Shown here: one piece after another, positions 44,201 to 50,791 of the stretch
Layout of the letters: each line of letters opens with the position of its first letter
How positions within the stretch are numbered: the first letter of the stretch is position 1
Origin: Anaerocolumna jejuensis DSM 15929
GTDB taxonomy: Bacteria; Bacillota; Clostridia; Lachnospirales; Lachnospiraceae
NCBI RefSeq assembly: GCF_900142215.1
Contig: NZ_FRAC01000031.1
Location: forward strand, 18,535 to 82,534
DNA length: 64,000 nucleotides
Direction: 5' to 3'
Made by a program: the position numbers and the translations under genes
Notes under the pieces: model-generated
Seen by the model: only the letters and a program-made list of their open reading frames with translations
Database searches by the model: none
Told to the model about the DNA's origin: nothing

Positions 44201-45130
44201 AGCCGGAGAAGCCAGCGACGTTTTAACTGATACTTCAGGTGAGTCCTGGGACTCCGTTACCCCGCCGTACAGGTATGCCATTTTATAATAATAGGTTGTA
44301 TCAGAAGCCAGTCCCGTATCTGTAAAGGAATTGCTTTGTGAAAAACCGGCATACGCATAACCGCCTCCTGCCGTAGTGGAACGGTATATATTATAGCCAG
44401 CTGCTCCCTCTATCGGCTCCCAGCTTAAAGAGACAGTGCCGGCACCCTGGAGCTGTGATTTTAATACCCTGTTATTTGCTGCCGGAGGTTCTGATACGGT
44501 AACATCATCCACCAGTACCGGCTCCCACTTGTTCCGGATACCGATTTTACCACCGGAATAAGTTGAATCCGTAATATTAATCACAGGAATGTCCACTCCT
44601 GCCTTCACGATATAGCATTTGATCGAGGTTCCTGATAAAGCCATTTTAAGGGTATACCAGGTGTTATTCTCCATGGCATAGGGCACGGATTTTAATTGTG
44701 TATCCGTTCCGTTTACTCTTTTTGACAATACCAGTCCGGATGTCTTTTGCAGTTGAAAATAATAAAAATTCCTGGAATCCTGGAGCCGGGCCAATATTCC
44801 CGGATATGCCCCGCCTGCGCCGGTATAGAACCGCATGGACACCGTGGAATCCGTCCAGTTTTCCCCTGCTGTTATGATACCTTCTCCCGTATCTGTCTGT
44901 TTTAAGACCTTGTTGCCGGCATTCTTCGGGTCCTCTGAAACGGCCCAGGTTCCTGAAATTCCTGTCCATGCCGGATTGGCAGTGTAATCCCCGTCTGAAA
45001 AATTATCCTGAAAATACAGGAGCTGTTCTGCCCGTACCGGCAATAATGGAGCTATATTGACAGAGGATATAACCAGAGCCAATATAAGAATCCAGGATGC
45101 CATTTTTTGGTGCTTTCTTTTTTTCACCAT
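38273..45130 (-). CDS. Giant secreted multidomain GH43-type glycoside hydrolase
   Basis: 2285 residues from ATG 45130 (GGGAGG upstream), with a signal peptide ending VRA. Order: LamG-like module (40-215), three Fn3 repeats (220-495), GH43_24-like domain (about 497-880; AIDAHGAGIMYDE, RDMNLFQDEDGTAY, REAPAMFKYRGKYY), malectin-like CBM (960-1120), Fn3-like (1125-1300), second GH43-like domain (1320-1600; RDLGFFQDEDGSAY, NREAPCMVKKDGIY), discoidin CBM (1613-1750), chitobiase-type domain (1753-1840), Pro-Thr linker, and C-terminal domains ending in a bacterial Ig-like repeat. It probably attacks galactan or arabinogalactan side chains outside the cell. Confidence 0.85.
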   Translation of the reverse strand: MVKKRKHQKMASWILILALVISSVNIAPLLPVRAEQLLYFQDNFSDGDYTANPAWTGISGTWAVSEDPKNAGNKVLKQTDTGEGIITAGENWTDSTVSMRFYTGAGGAYPGILARLQDSRNFYYFQLQKTSGLVLSKRVNGTDTQLKSVPYAMENNTWYTLKMALSGTSIKCYIVKAGVDIPVINITDSTYSGGKIGIRNKWEPVLVDDVTVSEPPAANNRVLKSQLQGAGTVSLSWEPIEGAAGYNIYRSTTAGGGYAYAGFSQSNSFTDTGLASDTTYYYKMAYLYGGVTESQDSPEVSVKTSLASPAVPEGGTITALGSSSIKLNWKEAAKAEGYRVVRAVSGSAITVYEGKALTFTDTGLNPETTYTYYIKAYNSTGESMPVELQAATFRYDAPGNFKAASLTDTSVGLSWDEVQNIAVSGAAITATGSAIVYKVTRAASLNGTYSQVYSGGENTYMDKGLTQGTGYYYKLTAEVGGTVSAESQPLSVSTVRTSFTPDTLWVDTSGKAIDAHGAGIMYDEITGKYYWYGEYHTGTWPGQGVRVYSSEDLLNWTDEGMALTMIPSMDSFTNDPVISRIYGGRTDRTAIFEAMRTGRIVERPKVIYNKTTHKYVMWMHMEGYTNADGSQNTSYGKAQAGVAVSDSPTGPFEYIDDYRMDICPADQTDYYPSSKGMARDMNLFQDEDGTAYIIYSSEENLTIYISKLTEDYLDITGWHKDSQGVDENGVPVRDSAYKAVYGVDYVRVFPGAQREAPAMFKYRGKYYMLTSGATGWAPNQNKYTAADTVFGTWQAMSDPFVRTSASDPNPLKAFNSQTTCVIPVDAQKGKFIYVGDDWNGGNFAGNGAKYIFLPIDFGQGTDMTIKWYGSWTINALDNGAGIDLQTTLPDTFETGKTLTLPNEIIVSMNGKRIATPVNWTCNSANLNGSITFSNPGLYSLQAGLTALNNKTVTYKIYSIPDKAAYFVNCSGYKTSDYNFMASYMQDTLINTDVVDQGYNDSSQSSWGYLGSNTAAAGSATGDLFSTLRYLNAGNSSSSQAGKDLTYKFTVDNGTYSVYTGFNDIWNNSSRTADLYINGVKKNAITYLSNVVYKNDITVTDGNITVTVRNTAAQDPLINWIIITSDSLSHDSTAGLKVLSGTTVSWNPVIGAEAYTLYRSDKSDGTYLPVYKGKNTFYSDSYLSSGKTCYYKVSSTVNGKETPLSGAFAAIKLPEIKNFAMSAAGFLLKGEDRVSNAKLMWSTVPEASGYTVSRKTDNGDYVFLQSLSGSSMDDYDLAEGSSYRYKVEAYKGNELLDTAFSQTVEPYKVPKDLKNYDNTANSSLDVISELHAGGTYYKFRYEKKDTGNGFKQLVQQTSSDGINYGNDKVVLSYRDSADLADCKLESMSIDYQKDINEFVLWAHYENSTDYTLGRVAVAHGAPGESFSFSKSFQPLGNDSRDLGFFQDEDGSAYLISSAHNNTDTILYKLTPDWLDVEKKITTIYDDSNREAPCMVKKDGIYYLFTSQAAGWYPSTSMYSSAPALKGPWSELRNIGSTSTFSAQSGGLVHLSGTKADAYAMMANRWRFGWKDATDTTAAQRLLPISFSEGYAFFDFYENVLYSDTAGTMLPIQNGRLLSQNRPAEATANTSLAAKVNDGDYQTMWKADANTAWPSSWTVDLGAASELRNIQISWYMVKGSEAYYQYKVEGSLDGITYETLLDKTAGYNDYGFTAEGLNGTARYVRVEMINAKIQNNNSNWYTPQLYEVKVFGKPIDMEAPVITTDPANTDSLANKANVKVTLGTNVKDAEIYYTTDNLEPDRNSVRYEKTFTVKTDAKEGETVTIKAVTVYKGNQSKVTERRITFLPMTPIPTDTPIPTDMPTPTDTPTPTNTPIPTNTPVPTNTPIPTNTPTVTNTPSPTSTPLPTKTPTPTSTPTPKPQPIPDPKVEKVGAKGNQIPAAISSIITEGRLKVAVAVSGDKIREMAEKAGISHKNLQIPVSTEHVIKLLKSKEVNDIAITVTLDSSFLNDKKMPLIDIKMPKEMLQAAAAGKKDISLTVRDEKGGELYTWSFHGRELNKNKKDIKALNLSLSVEKVAENVQVSKLLAGKNGKGSAKEKGVVISFRNNGILPAQAAVKIYIGAERSHKKDREKAYVYYYNARSKKLDALPYSSGYKVDSSGFLTIQIKHCSDYVVLPEKADKSFVTALSDQIKVTPEKTTLSINSKTPVKIKMTLPGTLEQVTTFAEKTSGNAVGALVVTYRSANPRTAAVTSKGEITAKGKGTAVILTTIKLYNGETKTFQTKITVK
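39370..39600 (-). repeat. Pro-Thr linker repeat
   Basis: DNA repeat encoding TPIPTNTPVPTNT-type units, about 12 copies of a 6-residue period. It separates the catalytic/CBM part from the C-terminal surface domains. Confidence 0.8.
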
Positions 45131-45185
45131 GTTACCTCCCATAAGATAATAATGTTACCCTTGTTCTGCAACAGCCAAAGGTATT

Positions 45186-45201
45186 TTGAAACCGGTTTCT
45201 G
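45186..45201. promoter_or_regulatory. cre-like operator 1
   Basis: TTGAAACCGGTTTCTG, close to the CcpA/LacI-type palindrome TGAAANCGNTTTCA, 56 bp upstream of the GH43 start. Confidence 0.55.
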
Positions 45202-45304
45202 ATTTTCTCAAAAATACATCCAGCCCATAAGCTGAATGCTTTGTAATCCCCTTTGTAAGTTGTTAAATATGAAAATTTTATTGAAAATGATTAATTTTCA
45301 ATTT

Positions 45305-45320
45305 TTGAAACCGTTTTCAT
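45305..45320. promoter_or_regulatory. cre-like operator 2
   Basis: TTGAAACCGTTTTCAT, an excellent catabolite-type palindrome, 175 bp upstream of the GH43 start. Two sites with the same half (TGAAACCG) suggest control by one LacI-family protein. Confidence 0.6.
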
Positions 45321-45450
45321 TAGTAATTATACAATATCATGGAATTATTAACAATATCTATTTACATATTCTGTACATATTAACAGTTTAACCCAATTAT
45401 TTTTATGCAATATTGCTTCGGATACATCCAAATCAATCCTATAATAGCAG

Positions 45451-45639
45451 TCACAAGAAAGAAGGCAAATTACCTGGACAGGCTTGTCCAGTAACGAATT
45501 GTAAAGGACGAAAAGCGGCCAAGGCGCAACGCTCTAAAATGCGGTCATAGATACGGGCGTGTGCTATGTCCTTGGGGTCTTTCAATTCTGCCAATGTGAG
45601 ATTGATGGTAATATAAAGGGCAAGCGGCTTAAATAACGG
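45451..45639 (-). pseudogene. Mobile-element gene fragment, family uncertain
   Basis: A 62-codon frame without a start: PLFKPLALYITINLTLAELK, DPKDIAHARIYDRILERCAL, AAFRPLQFVTGQACPGNLPS, FL and a stop. The base composition is richer in GC than the flanks. It is probably the end of a transposon-borne gene; the family could not be named with confidence. Confidence 0.4.
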
Positions 45640-45761
45640 CTATCCACCACATTGTTGAACACAGCAAAAAGCTGTTAAACAACAGGTGGATTGTGGTGTT
45701 ATATTCCTTTTTCTTGTTCTTTTAAAAGCATCCGCAAAATGGCAATCCTCCCTACGAAAAG

Positions 45762-45803
45762 GAGCCGACAACCACGAGTTTCATTCTCGTTGGTTATCGG
45801 CTC
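45762..45803. repeat. 18-bp imperfect hairpin
   Basis: GAGCCGACAACCACGAG, 7-nt loop, CTCGTTGGTTATCGGCTC. It lies between the gene fragment and the 97-residue gene, with no T-tract. Confidence 0.5.
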
Positions 45804-45843
45804 TGCGTCTAGCGTCTGGCTCTTTGATAACTGTCATATTCCA

Positions 45844-46137
45844 CTATGTTTCGTTAATGAGTGTATTCAAAACTTCTTGCACCTTAGGAGAGGCTTTTAT
45901 TGTTCCTCGAACTTTAATACTTTCTATGGTTTCTTTCGCCAAGTCAGGTGTAACATCTTCCGAAAATGTCAGTATGCCAGTCATTTTAATGTTTGCCTTT
46001 TTGCTGGATTTCTTTAATTCTTCTAAATCCCTACGAGTAATAGTAACGATACCAAGAGTAGCAGAACTTGGTTTACTGACAATATTCTCGTTAAACTCTG
46101 CTAAAAGATCCTCCAGTCCAACGCCGTTTCTTTTCAT
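45844..46137 (-). CDS. Hypothetical protein controlled with TetR
   Basis: 97 residues: MKRNGVGLEDLLAEFNENIV, a Lys-rich middle (DLEELKKSSKKANIKMTGIL) and VRGTIKASPKVQEVLNTLIN at the end. AGGAGG precedes the ATG. It lies 90 bp downstream of the tetR gene, and an operator of the same type as the tetR promoter operator sits in the gap. No family recognised. Confidence 0.55.
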   Translation of the reverse strand: MKRNGVGLEDLLAEFNENIVSKPSSATLGIVTITRRDLEELKKSSKKANIKMTGILTFSEDVTPDLAKETIESIKVRGTIKASPKVQEVLNTLINET

Positions 46138-46164
46138 TACAAAAATCCTCCTAAATTAAGTATT

Positions 46165-46181
46165 ATACATATTGTATGTAT
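46165..46181. promoter_or_regulatory. TetR operator upstream of the 97-residue gene
   Basis: ATACATA-TTG-TATGTAT, perfect dyad containing ATAC-N5-GTAT, the same half-sites and spacing as the site at 46903. Confidence 0.6.
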
Positions 46182-46227
46182 GTATTAGCTAAAAAAATTA
46201 TTTTTTTGTAATTCTCTTCTGCTTGTC

Positions 46228-46887
46228 TCATTTTTTGATTTCAACAACGATACCTTGGTCATTTATTACAACCTGAGAAGTTAGGGTTTTATCGAGAACC
46301 GGCAACCCCAAAAAATCAACAATATCCTTTGCCATATTAAATCTTTGCCACGCTTCTTCTTCGTTTGCCTGTGGGTATATTGTCGGCATCATCCAAACAT
46401 TACAAATCAACAAAAACAATTCCGCTGTTAATTTCGGATACTTTGCTTTGATTGAGCCATCGTTTATACCTTCTTCAATAAGTTCAGCATATTTTGATGC
46501 TAAAAAGGTTCGCTGTTTTTCCATATATATCTTAAAAGCTGTCGGGCTGCTTTCAATCAATGGAAGTATTTGAAGGTGAAGTACGGCATATTCTTCGCTC
46601 TCGTTTAATATTTGCAAGGTCAGTTTTATTTTTTCTAAACCATTTATGTCGGTGCGGACTTTGATTTTTGCAAAAGGGTCTATCTCATTAAATAATTTAT
46701 CAGTCAGCGCAAAAAAAACTTCTTCCTTTGTTTTGAAATGGTGATAAAAGGCTCCTCGTGTCAGGCCGCCCATTTCATCGACTATATCAAGAATTGTTGT
46801 TTGCTCATAGCCATTTTCAATAAACAGTTTTAATGCAGCATCAAGTATTATCTGTTCTGTTTCTTCGGGATATTTGTTTCGTGACAT
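46228..46887 (-). CDS. TetR-family transcriptional regulator
   Basis: 219 residues from ATG 46887 (MSRNKYPEETEQIILDAALK) with AGAGG upstream. The HTH is TTILDIVDEMGGLTRGAFYH followed by HFKTKEEVFFAL. The C-terminal domain resembles the AcrR/QacR ligand-binding region. Matching palindromes before this gene and before the next one predict that it represses both. The pair lies inside a decayed transposon. Confidence 0.88.
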   Translation of the reverse strand: MSRNKYPEETEQIILDAALKLFIENGYEQTTILDIVDEMGGLTRGAFYHHFKTKEEVFFALTDKLFNEIDPFAKIKVRTDINGLEKIKLTLQILNESEEYAVLHLQILPLIESSPTAFKIYMEKQRTFLASKYAELIEEGINDGSIKAKYPKLTAELFLLICNVWMMPTIYPQANEEEAWQRFNMAKDIVDFLGLPVLDKTLTSQVVINDQGIVVEIKK

Positions 46888-46902
46888 AAATGTACCTCTT
46901 TT

Positions 46903-46917
46903 CATACGCTGTGTATG
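46903..46917. promoter_or_regulatory. TetR operator upstream of tetR
   Basis: CATAC-GCTGT-GTATG, 16 bp before the start codon. Contains ATAC-N5-GTAT as at 46165. Confidence 0.6.
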
Positions 46918-47082
46918 TTTTAGTATAGCAAAGGGAAAATGCTTTGTCAACAAATAGATACATCTTGTATTTAAGATTAAAGCGACAAGAAAAAAGAGTG
47001 CGATAGCATTAAACCTCCCCATTTCATTTGGTCGGTGGCTTTTAGTTGCTCTGTACCGCCTACGTCTTTTGCATTTTGGGCA

Positions 47083-47178
47083 TCAGTACTTAACGATAAT
47101 TGCCTCACCCCGTCCTGCCTCGACTTCTTCCATCATGGCGGAAAAGCCCGGTCTGTCAAAACGCGTTCCGGAAACCCA
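47083..47178 (-). pseudogene. Serine recombinase fragment
   Basis: A 31-codon frame WVSGTRFDRPGFSAMMEEVE then AGRGEAIIVKY and a stop. This is the resolvase-domain segment G-x-S-G-T-x-x-x-R-P-G-F-x-x-M-x-x-x-[IV]-E-x-G of Tn4451/TnpX-type recombinases. The nucleophile Ser region and all C-terminal parts are gone. An overlapping frame (EQLKATDQMKWGGLM) recalls TnpV. Confidence 0.6.
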
Positions 47179-47243
47179 CTAAAATTTATGTATATCAAAC
47201 ACCCCCTCACATTTTTTTCATATATTGATAAGAGGTGATTTTT

Positions 47244-47447
47244 ATGTGTCCGGAAGAATTAGCTGCCTTTGCCGCTTCTCTTGCCATAGCCATTGCAAAA
47301 GGAAAAACAACGGATGAATTAGACCTTATAGCCGTGCTGTTATCCCAAATCAGCAGTACCCTTGCCACCATCTCCATTCAAAAAAGTAATCTGGAGCCGG
47401 ATTCTTCCAAAGAAGAAAAATCTGCTGTTGTTGCAGAAAATGAGTAG
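47244..47447 (+). CDS. DUF6774-type small protein
   Basis: 67 residues from ATG 47244 with GAGGTGA upstream. MCPEELAAFAASLAIAIAKG then KTTDELDLIAVLLSQISSTL is the short helical hairpin often found next to core genes of Lachnospiraceae. No function is known. Confidence 0.6.
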   Translation: MCPEELAAFAASLAIAIAKGKTTDELDLIAVLLSQISSTLATISIQKSNLEPDSSKEEKSAVVAENE

Positions 47448-47624
47448 AAGATATCTTCCTTCCCTTGTCTCTGCCCTTATTCCATGATATAATTAAACAT
47501 ATGTTTGCTTACGGATTACTTCCGGCAAACCGGGAATGAAAAAATGTAAAAGAGGACATAGTTATCCTAAAAGGTCTGTAAGGACCCTCGGAAGATTTTA
47601 AACATACAGGAAAGGTGAAATAAC

Positions 47625-49967
47625 ATGAGCATTTACGATACCTTAAATGAAGAGCAGAAAAGGGCTGTTGAGCACAATAAAGGACCGCTTTTAATACTGG
47701 CAGGAGCAGGTTCCGGAAAAACCAGAGTATTAACCCACAGGATTGCCTATCTGATGGAAAAGAGAGGTGTAAATCCCTGGAACATTCTCGCTTTGACCTT
47801 TACCAATAAGGCCGCCGGGGAAATGAGGGAACGTGTGGATAATATCGTAGGCTACGGTTCCGAGAATATCTGGGTCAGCACCTTTCATTCCACCTGTGTC
47901 AGAATTTTAAGAAGGTGGATTGATACATTGGGGTATGATAAGGGCTTTACCATTTATGACAGTGACGATCAGAAGAGCCTTATGAGGGAGGTATGTAAAT
48001 ATCTTCAGATTGATACCAAGAACCTGAAAGAAAGAAGCTTGTTATCCGTTATATCCTCTGCCAAGGATGAGTTAATTACACCTGAAGAATACGAATTAAG
48101 AGCCGTAGGGGATTTCACAAAGCAAAAATATGCTTCTGTCTACAAGGAGTACCAGAAACGCCTTAAGTCAAATAATGCCCTGGATTTTGACGATTTGATT
48201 TTTAAGACCACAGAGCTGTTTCAGACTAGCAAGGAAGCCCTTACCTATTATCAGAGACGCTTTCAGTACATTATGGTGGACGAGTACCAGGATACCAATA
48301 CCGCCCAGTTCAGGCTGATCAAGCTGTTGTCCGACGGCATTAATGAAGAGGGTTCCAGAGAGCATAACCTGTGCGTCGTAGGTGATGATGACCAGTCCAT
48401 CTACAAATTCCGCGGTGCCAATATCTTTAATATCCTAAACTTTGAGAAGGAATATCCCCAGGCGAAGGTAATCAAGCTGGAGCAGAATTACCGTTCCTCC
48501 AAGCGGATTCTGGAGGCTGCCAATGAAGTCATTGCCAACAATGTGGGCAGAAAGGACAAGGCTTTATGGACTGATAATTCCGAAGGCGACCCTGTACGCT
48601 TTACCCAGTTTGACAGGGACTCCCAGGAGGCCGAAAGCATTGTCAATGAAATTGCCCAGAATGTTCAGGCAGGAGAAGACTCTTATCAGGACTTTGCCAT
48701 CCTATATCGTACCAATGCCCAATCCCGTATCTTTGAAGAAAAGCTGGTAGTAAAAGGCATACCCTATAAAATTATCGGAAGCATTAACTTCTATGCCCGT
48801 AAGGAAGTAAAGGACCTGCTCTCCTATTTAAAAACCATTGGCAACGGACTGGACAGTCTTGCTGTCAAGCGTATCATTAACATTCCAAAGAGAGGTATCG
48901 GCCTTGCAACCATCGATAAGGTAGAGGAATATGCCATAGGAAACGGTATCAGCTTCTACGAAGCTCTCCGTCAGGCTGATTATATTCCCGGACTTCAAAG
49001 GGCAGCTGCCAAAATCTCTTCCTTTGTCAGCTTAATTGAAATATTAAAGTCAAAGATTGCCCGTCCTGATTATTCCATCAGTGACCTGTTGGAGGAAATC
49101 ATTGAGGCTACCGGTTACATAGAGGATTTAAAGGGTCAGGAATTGGAAAATGAGGATGACCGTATTGAAATCATCGGTGAATTAAAAAGTAAAATTGTTG
49201 CCTTTGAAGAAGCAGCCTTAGAGCCGCCGTCCTTAAGTGACTTTCTGGAAGAAGTCGCCCTGGTATCCGATCTTGACAACCTTGCAGAGGATAACAATGT
49301 GGTAGTGTTAATGACTCTCCACAGTGCCAAGGGACTTGAATTTCCCTATGTATACCTGTGCGGCATGGAGGAAGGTATCTTTCCAAGCTATATGTCCATT
49401 CATGCCGAGGACCCTGAGACAGAAATCGAAGAAGAAAGAAGACTTTGCTATGTGGGCATTACAAGAGCTATGAAGCACCTTTCCTTAAGTGCCTGCTCCC
49501 AGCGTATGCTAAGAGGAGAGACCCAGTTTAACAGGCCCTCAAGGTTTATTCGTGAAATACCGAGATATCTTCTCACCATGGAACAAAATCCTTACAACTC
49601 CAATCCTTTCCGCAGCAATTCCCACGCCAGTCTGGTTCCGGAATTTAACAGCCGGCTGCAGCCTGCAGGGGTATCACGTCCTGCACCGGGGAGCTTTAAA
49701 GGCGGCGCCAATGGCTCAAATCTGTCTGCCTCCGGTATTTTTGATAAAAACAAGAATTTTACCCAGGCACCCAAAGAATTCGGAGGCAATAACCTTGGTA
49801 CCATAGACTACGGAATCGGTGATACCGTATCCCATATCAAGTTTGGTGTGGGCCTTGTGACCAATATTAACAATGCGGGAAGAGATTATGAAGTAACGGT
49901 GGATTTCTCAACGGCAGGCACGAAAAAAATGATGGCTTCCTTTGCGAAATTGAAGAAATTATCATAA
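47625..49967 (+). CDS. pcrA: UvrD/PcrA-type DNA helicase
   Basis: 780 residues, close to the PcrA standard. SF1A motifs in order: Walker A LAGAGSGKTRVLTHRIAY, LALTFTNKAAGEMRERV, DDQKSLMREV, VDEYQDTNTAQF (Walker B), VVGDDDQSIYKFRGANI, LEQNYRSS, VLMTLHSAKGLEFPYVYLCG and RRLCYVGITRAMKHL. The C-terminal RNA-polymerase-interacting Tudor-like tail (GDTVSHIKFGVGLVTNI) is present. It is an ATP-driven 3'-5' helicase for repair and replication restart. Confidence 0.95.
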   Translation: MSIYDTLNEEQKRAVEHNKGPLLILAGAGSGKTRVLTHRIAYLMEKRGVNPWNILALTFTNKAAGEMRERVDNIVGYGSENIWVSTFHSTCVRILRRWIDTLGYDKGFTIYDSDDQKSLMREVCKYLQIDTKNLKERSLLSVISSAKDELITPEEYELRAVGDFTKQKYASVYKEYQKRLKSNNALDFDDLIFKTTELFQTSKEALTYYQRRFQYIMVDEYQDTNTAQFRLIKLLSDGINEEGSREHNLCVVGDDDQSIYKFRGANIFNILNFEKEYPQAKVIKLEQNYRSSKRILEAANEVIANNVGRKDKALWTDNSEGDPVRFTQFDRDSQEAESIVNEIAQNVQAGEDSYQDFAILYRTNAQSRIFEEKLVVKGIPYKIIGSINFYARKEVKDLLSYLKTIGNGLDSLAVKRIINIPKRGIGLATIDKVEEYAIGNGISFYEALRQADYIPGLQRAAAKISSFVSLIEILKSKIARPDYSISDLLEEIIEATGYIEDLKGQELENEDDRIEIIGELKSKIVAFEEAALEPPSLSDFLEEVALVSDLDNLAEDNNVVVLMTLHSAKGLEFPYVYLCGMEEGIFPSYMSIHAEDPETEIEEERRLCYVGITRAMKHLSLSACSQRMLRGETQFNRPSRFIREIPRYLLTMEQNPYNSNPFRSNSHASLVPEFNSRLQPAGVSRPAPGSFKGGANGSNLSASGIFDKNKNFTQAPKEFGGNNLGTIDYGIGDTVSHIKFGVGLVTNINNAGRDYEVTVDFSTAGTKKMMASFAKLKKLS

Positions 49968-50059
49968 ATACAATGATTTTCCAGATTTTTTATAGTAAAA
50001 TCAGCTTGTTCGTGTTATAATATACTTGAATTTATCTTACACAGAAAGGAAGTGCTGTT

Positions 50060-50374
50060 ATGAATGCAAAGATGGAAGATTTACTGGATGCGGTAAAGCT
50101 AGGTGGTCTGTTACACAAAAAAGAAGAGGAAAAATCCGGCAACTGCATCGTAATGATATTAGCAATAATCGGTGCTGTAGCTGCTGTAGCCGGCATTGCT
50201 TATGCTGTATACAGATATTTTACACCTGACTATTTGGAAGATTTCGATGACGATTTTGACGATGACTTTGATGATGATGAGGAAGAGGATTCCTGCGACT
50301 GTGGCTGCAAGAGCCATGTAGGGGATAAAGCTACCAAAGTATCCGAGGAATCAGGAGAAACTTCTGAAGAATAA
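50060..50374 (+). CDS. Small membrane protein with acidic tail
   Basis: 104 residues. One transmembrane helix (CIVMILAIIGAVAAVAGIAY) is followed by DFDDDFDDDFDDDEEED, then CDCGC and a polar end. AAGGAAGTG precedes the ATG. The Asp run with the Cys cluster may bind metal. No family assigned. A terminator follows at 50408. Confidence 0.6.
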   Translation: MNAKMEDLLDAVKLGGLLHKKEEEKSGNCIVMILAIIGAVAAVAGIAYAVYRYFTPDYLEDFDDDFDDDFDDDEEEDSCDCGCKSHVGDKATKVSEESGETSEE

Positions 50375-50407
50375 TATCGGAAGCAATTAAATAAAACAGA
50401 GCATTTG

Positions 50408-50444
50408 AAACCGGAGTTAAAAATATAATTTAGCTCCGGTTTTT
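50408..50444 (+). terminator. Rho-independent terminator
   Basis: AAACCGGAG, 17-nt loop, CTCCGGTTTTT. Confidence 0.75.
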
Positions 50445-50571
50445 CATATCAAGTTTACATTGGTGTGATAAACAATTTACATTTTCATGATTGCCAGATG
50501 GAGGTTCATAGAGTATAAATAAAGTAGATACAAAAATAACTATTTTTCATAACCTTAAGGAGGTAACGCCT

Positions 50572-50718
50572 ATGATGCTATTTCACAGTATTATGTGGAA
50601 ACCGTTTTTTTGGGTTCTTTCCTTTCTCTACAGCTTTGGCATGTTATTGTTCTTTGCAAAACGCCAATTATCATCAAAAAGATACATTCCCCTTCCCAAA
50701 TTACGCTATAAATCTTAA
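50572..50718 (+). CDS. Small membrane peptide (48 aa)
   Basis: MMLFHSIMWKPFFWVLSFLY then SFGMLLFFAKRQLSSKRYIP then LPKLRYKS, preceded by TTAAGGAGGTAACG, a near-perfect ribosome site. One hydrophobic helix and a basic C-terminus. It has its own terminator immediately after. Unknown function. Confidence 0.6.
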   Translation: MMLFHSIMWKPFFWVLSFLYSFGMLLFFAKRQLSSKRYIPLPKLRYKS

Positions 50719-50757
50719 GAAAGCTTACTGCACACAGGCTGCAGCAGGCTTTCTTTT
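50717..50757 (+). terminator. Rho-independent terminator
   Basis: AAGAAAGC ... GCTTTCTTTTT with an inner CTGC/GCAG stem. Confidence 0.75.
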
Positions 50758-50791
50758 TCCTTATCCAAAATCTGACTGATGGAGGCTTCTT

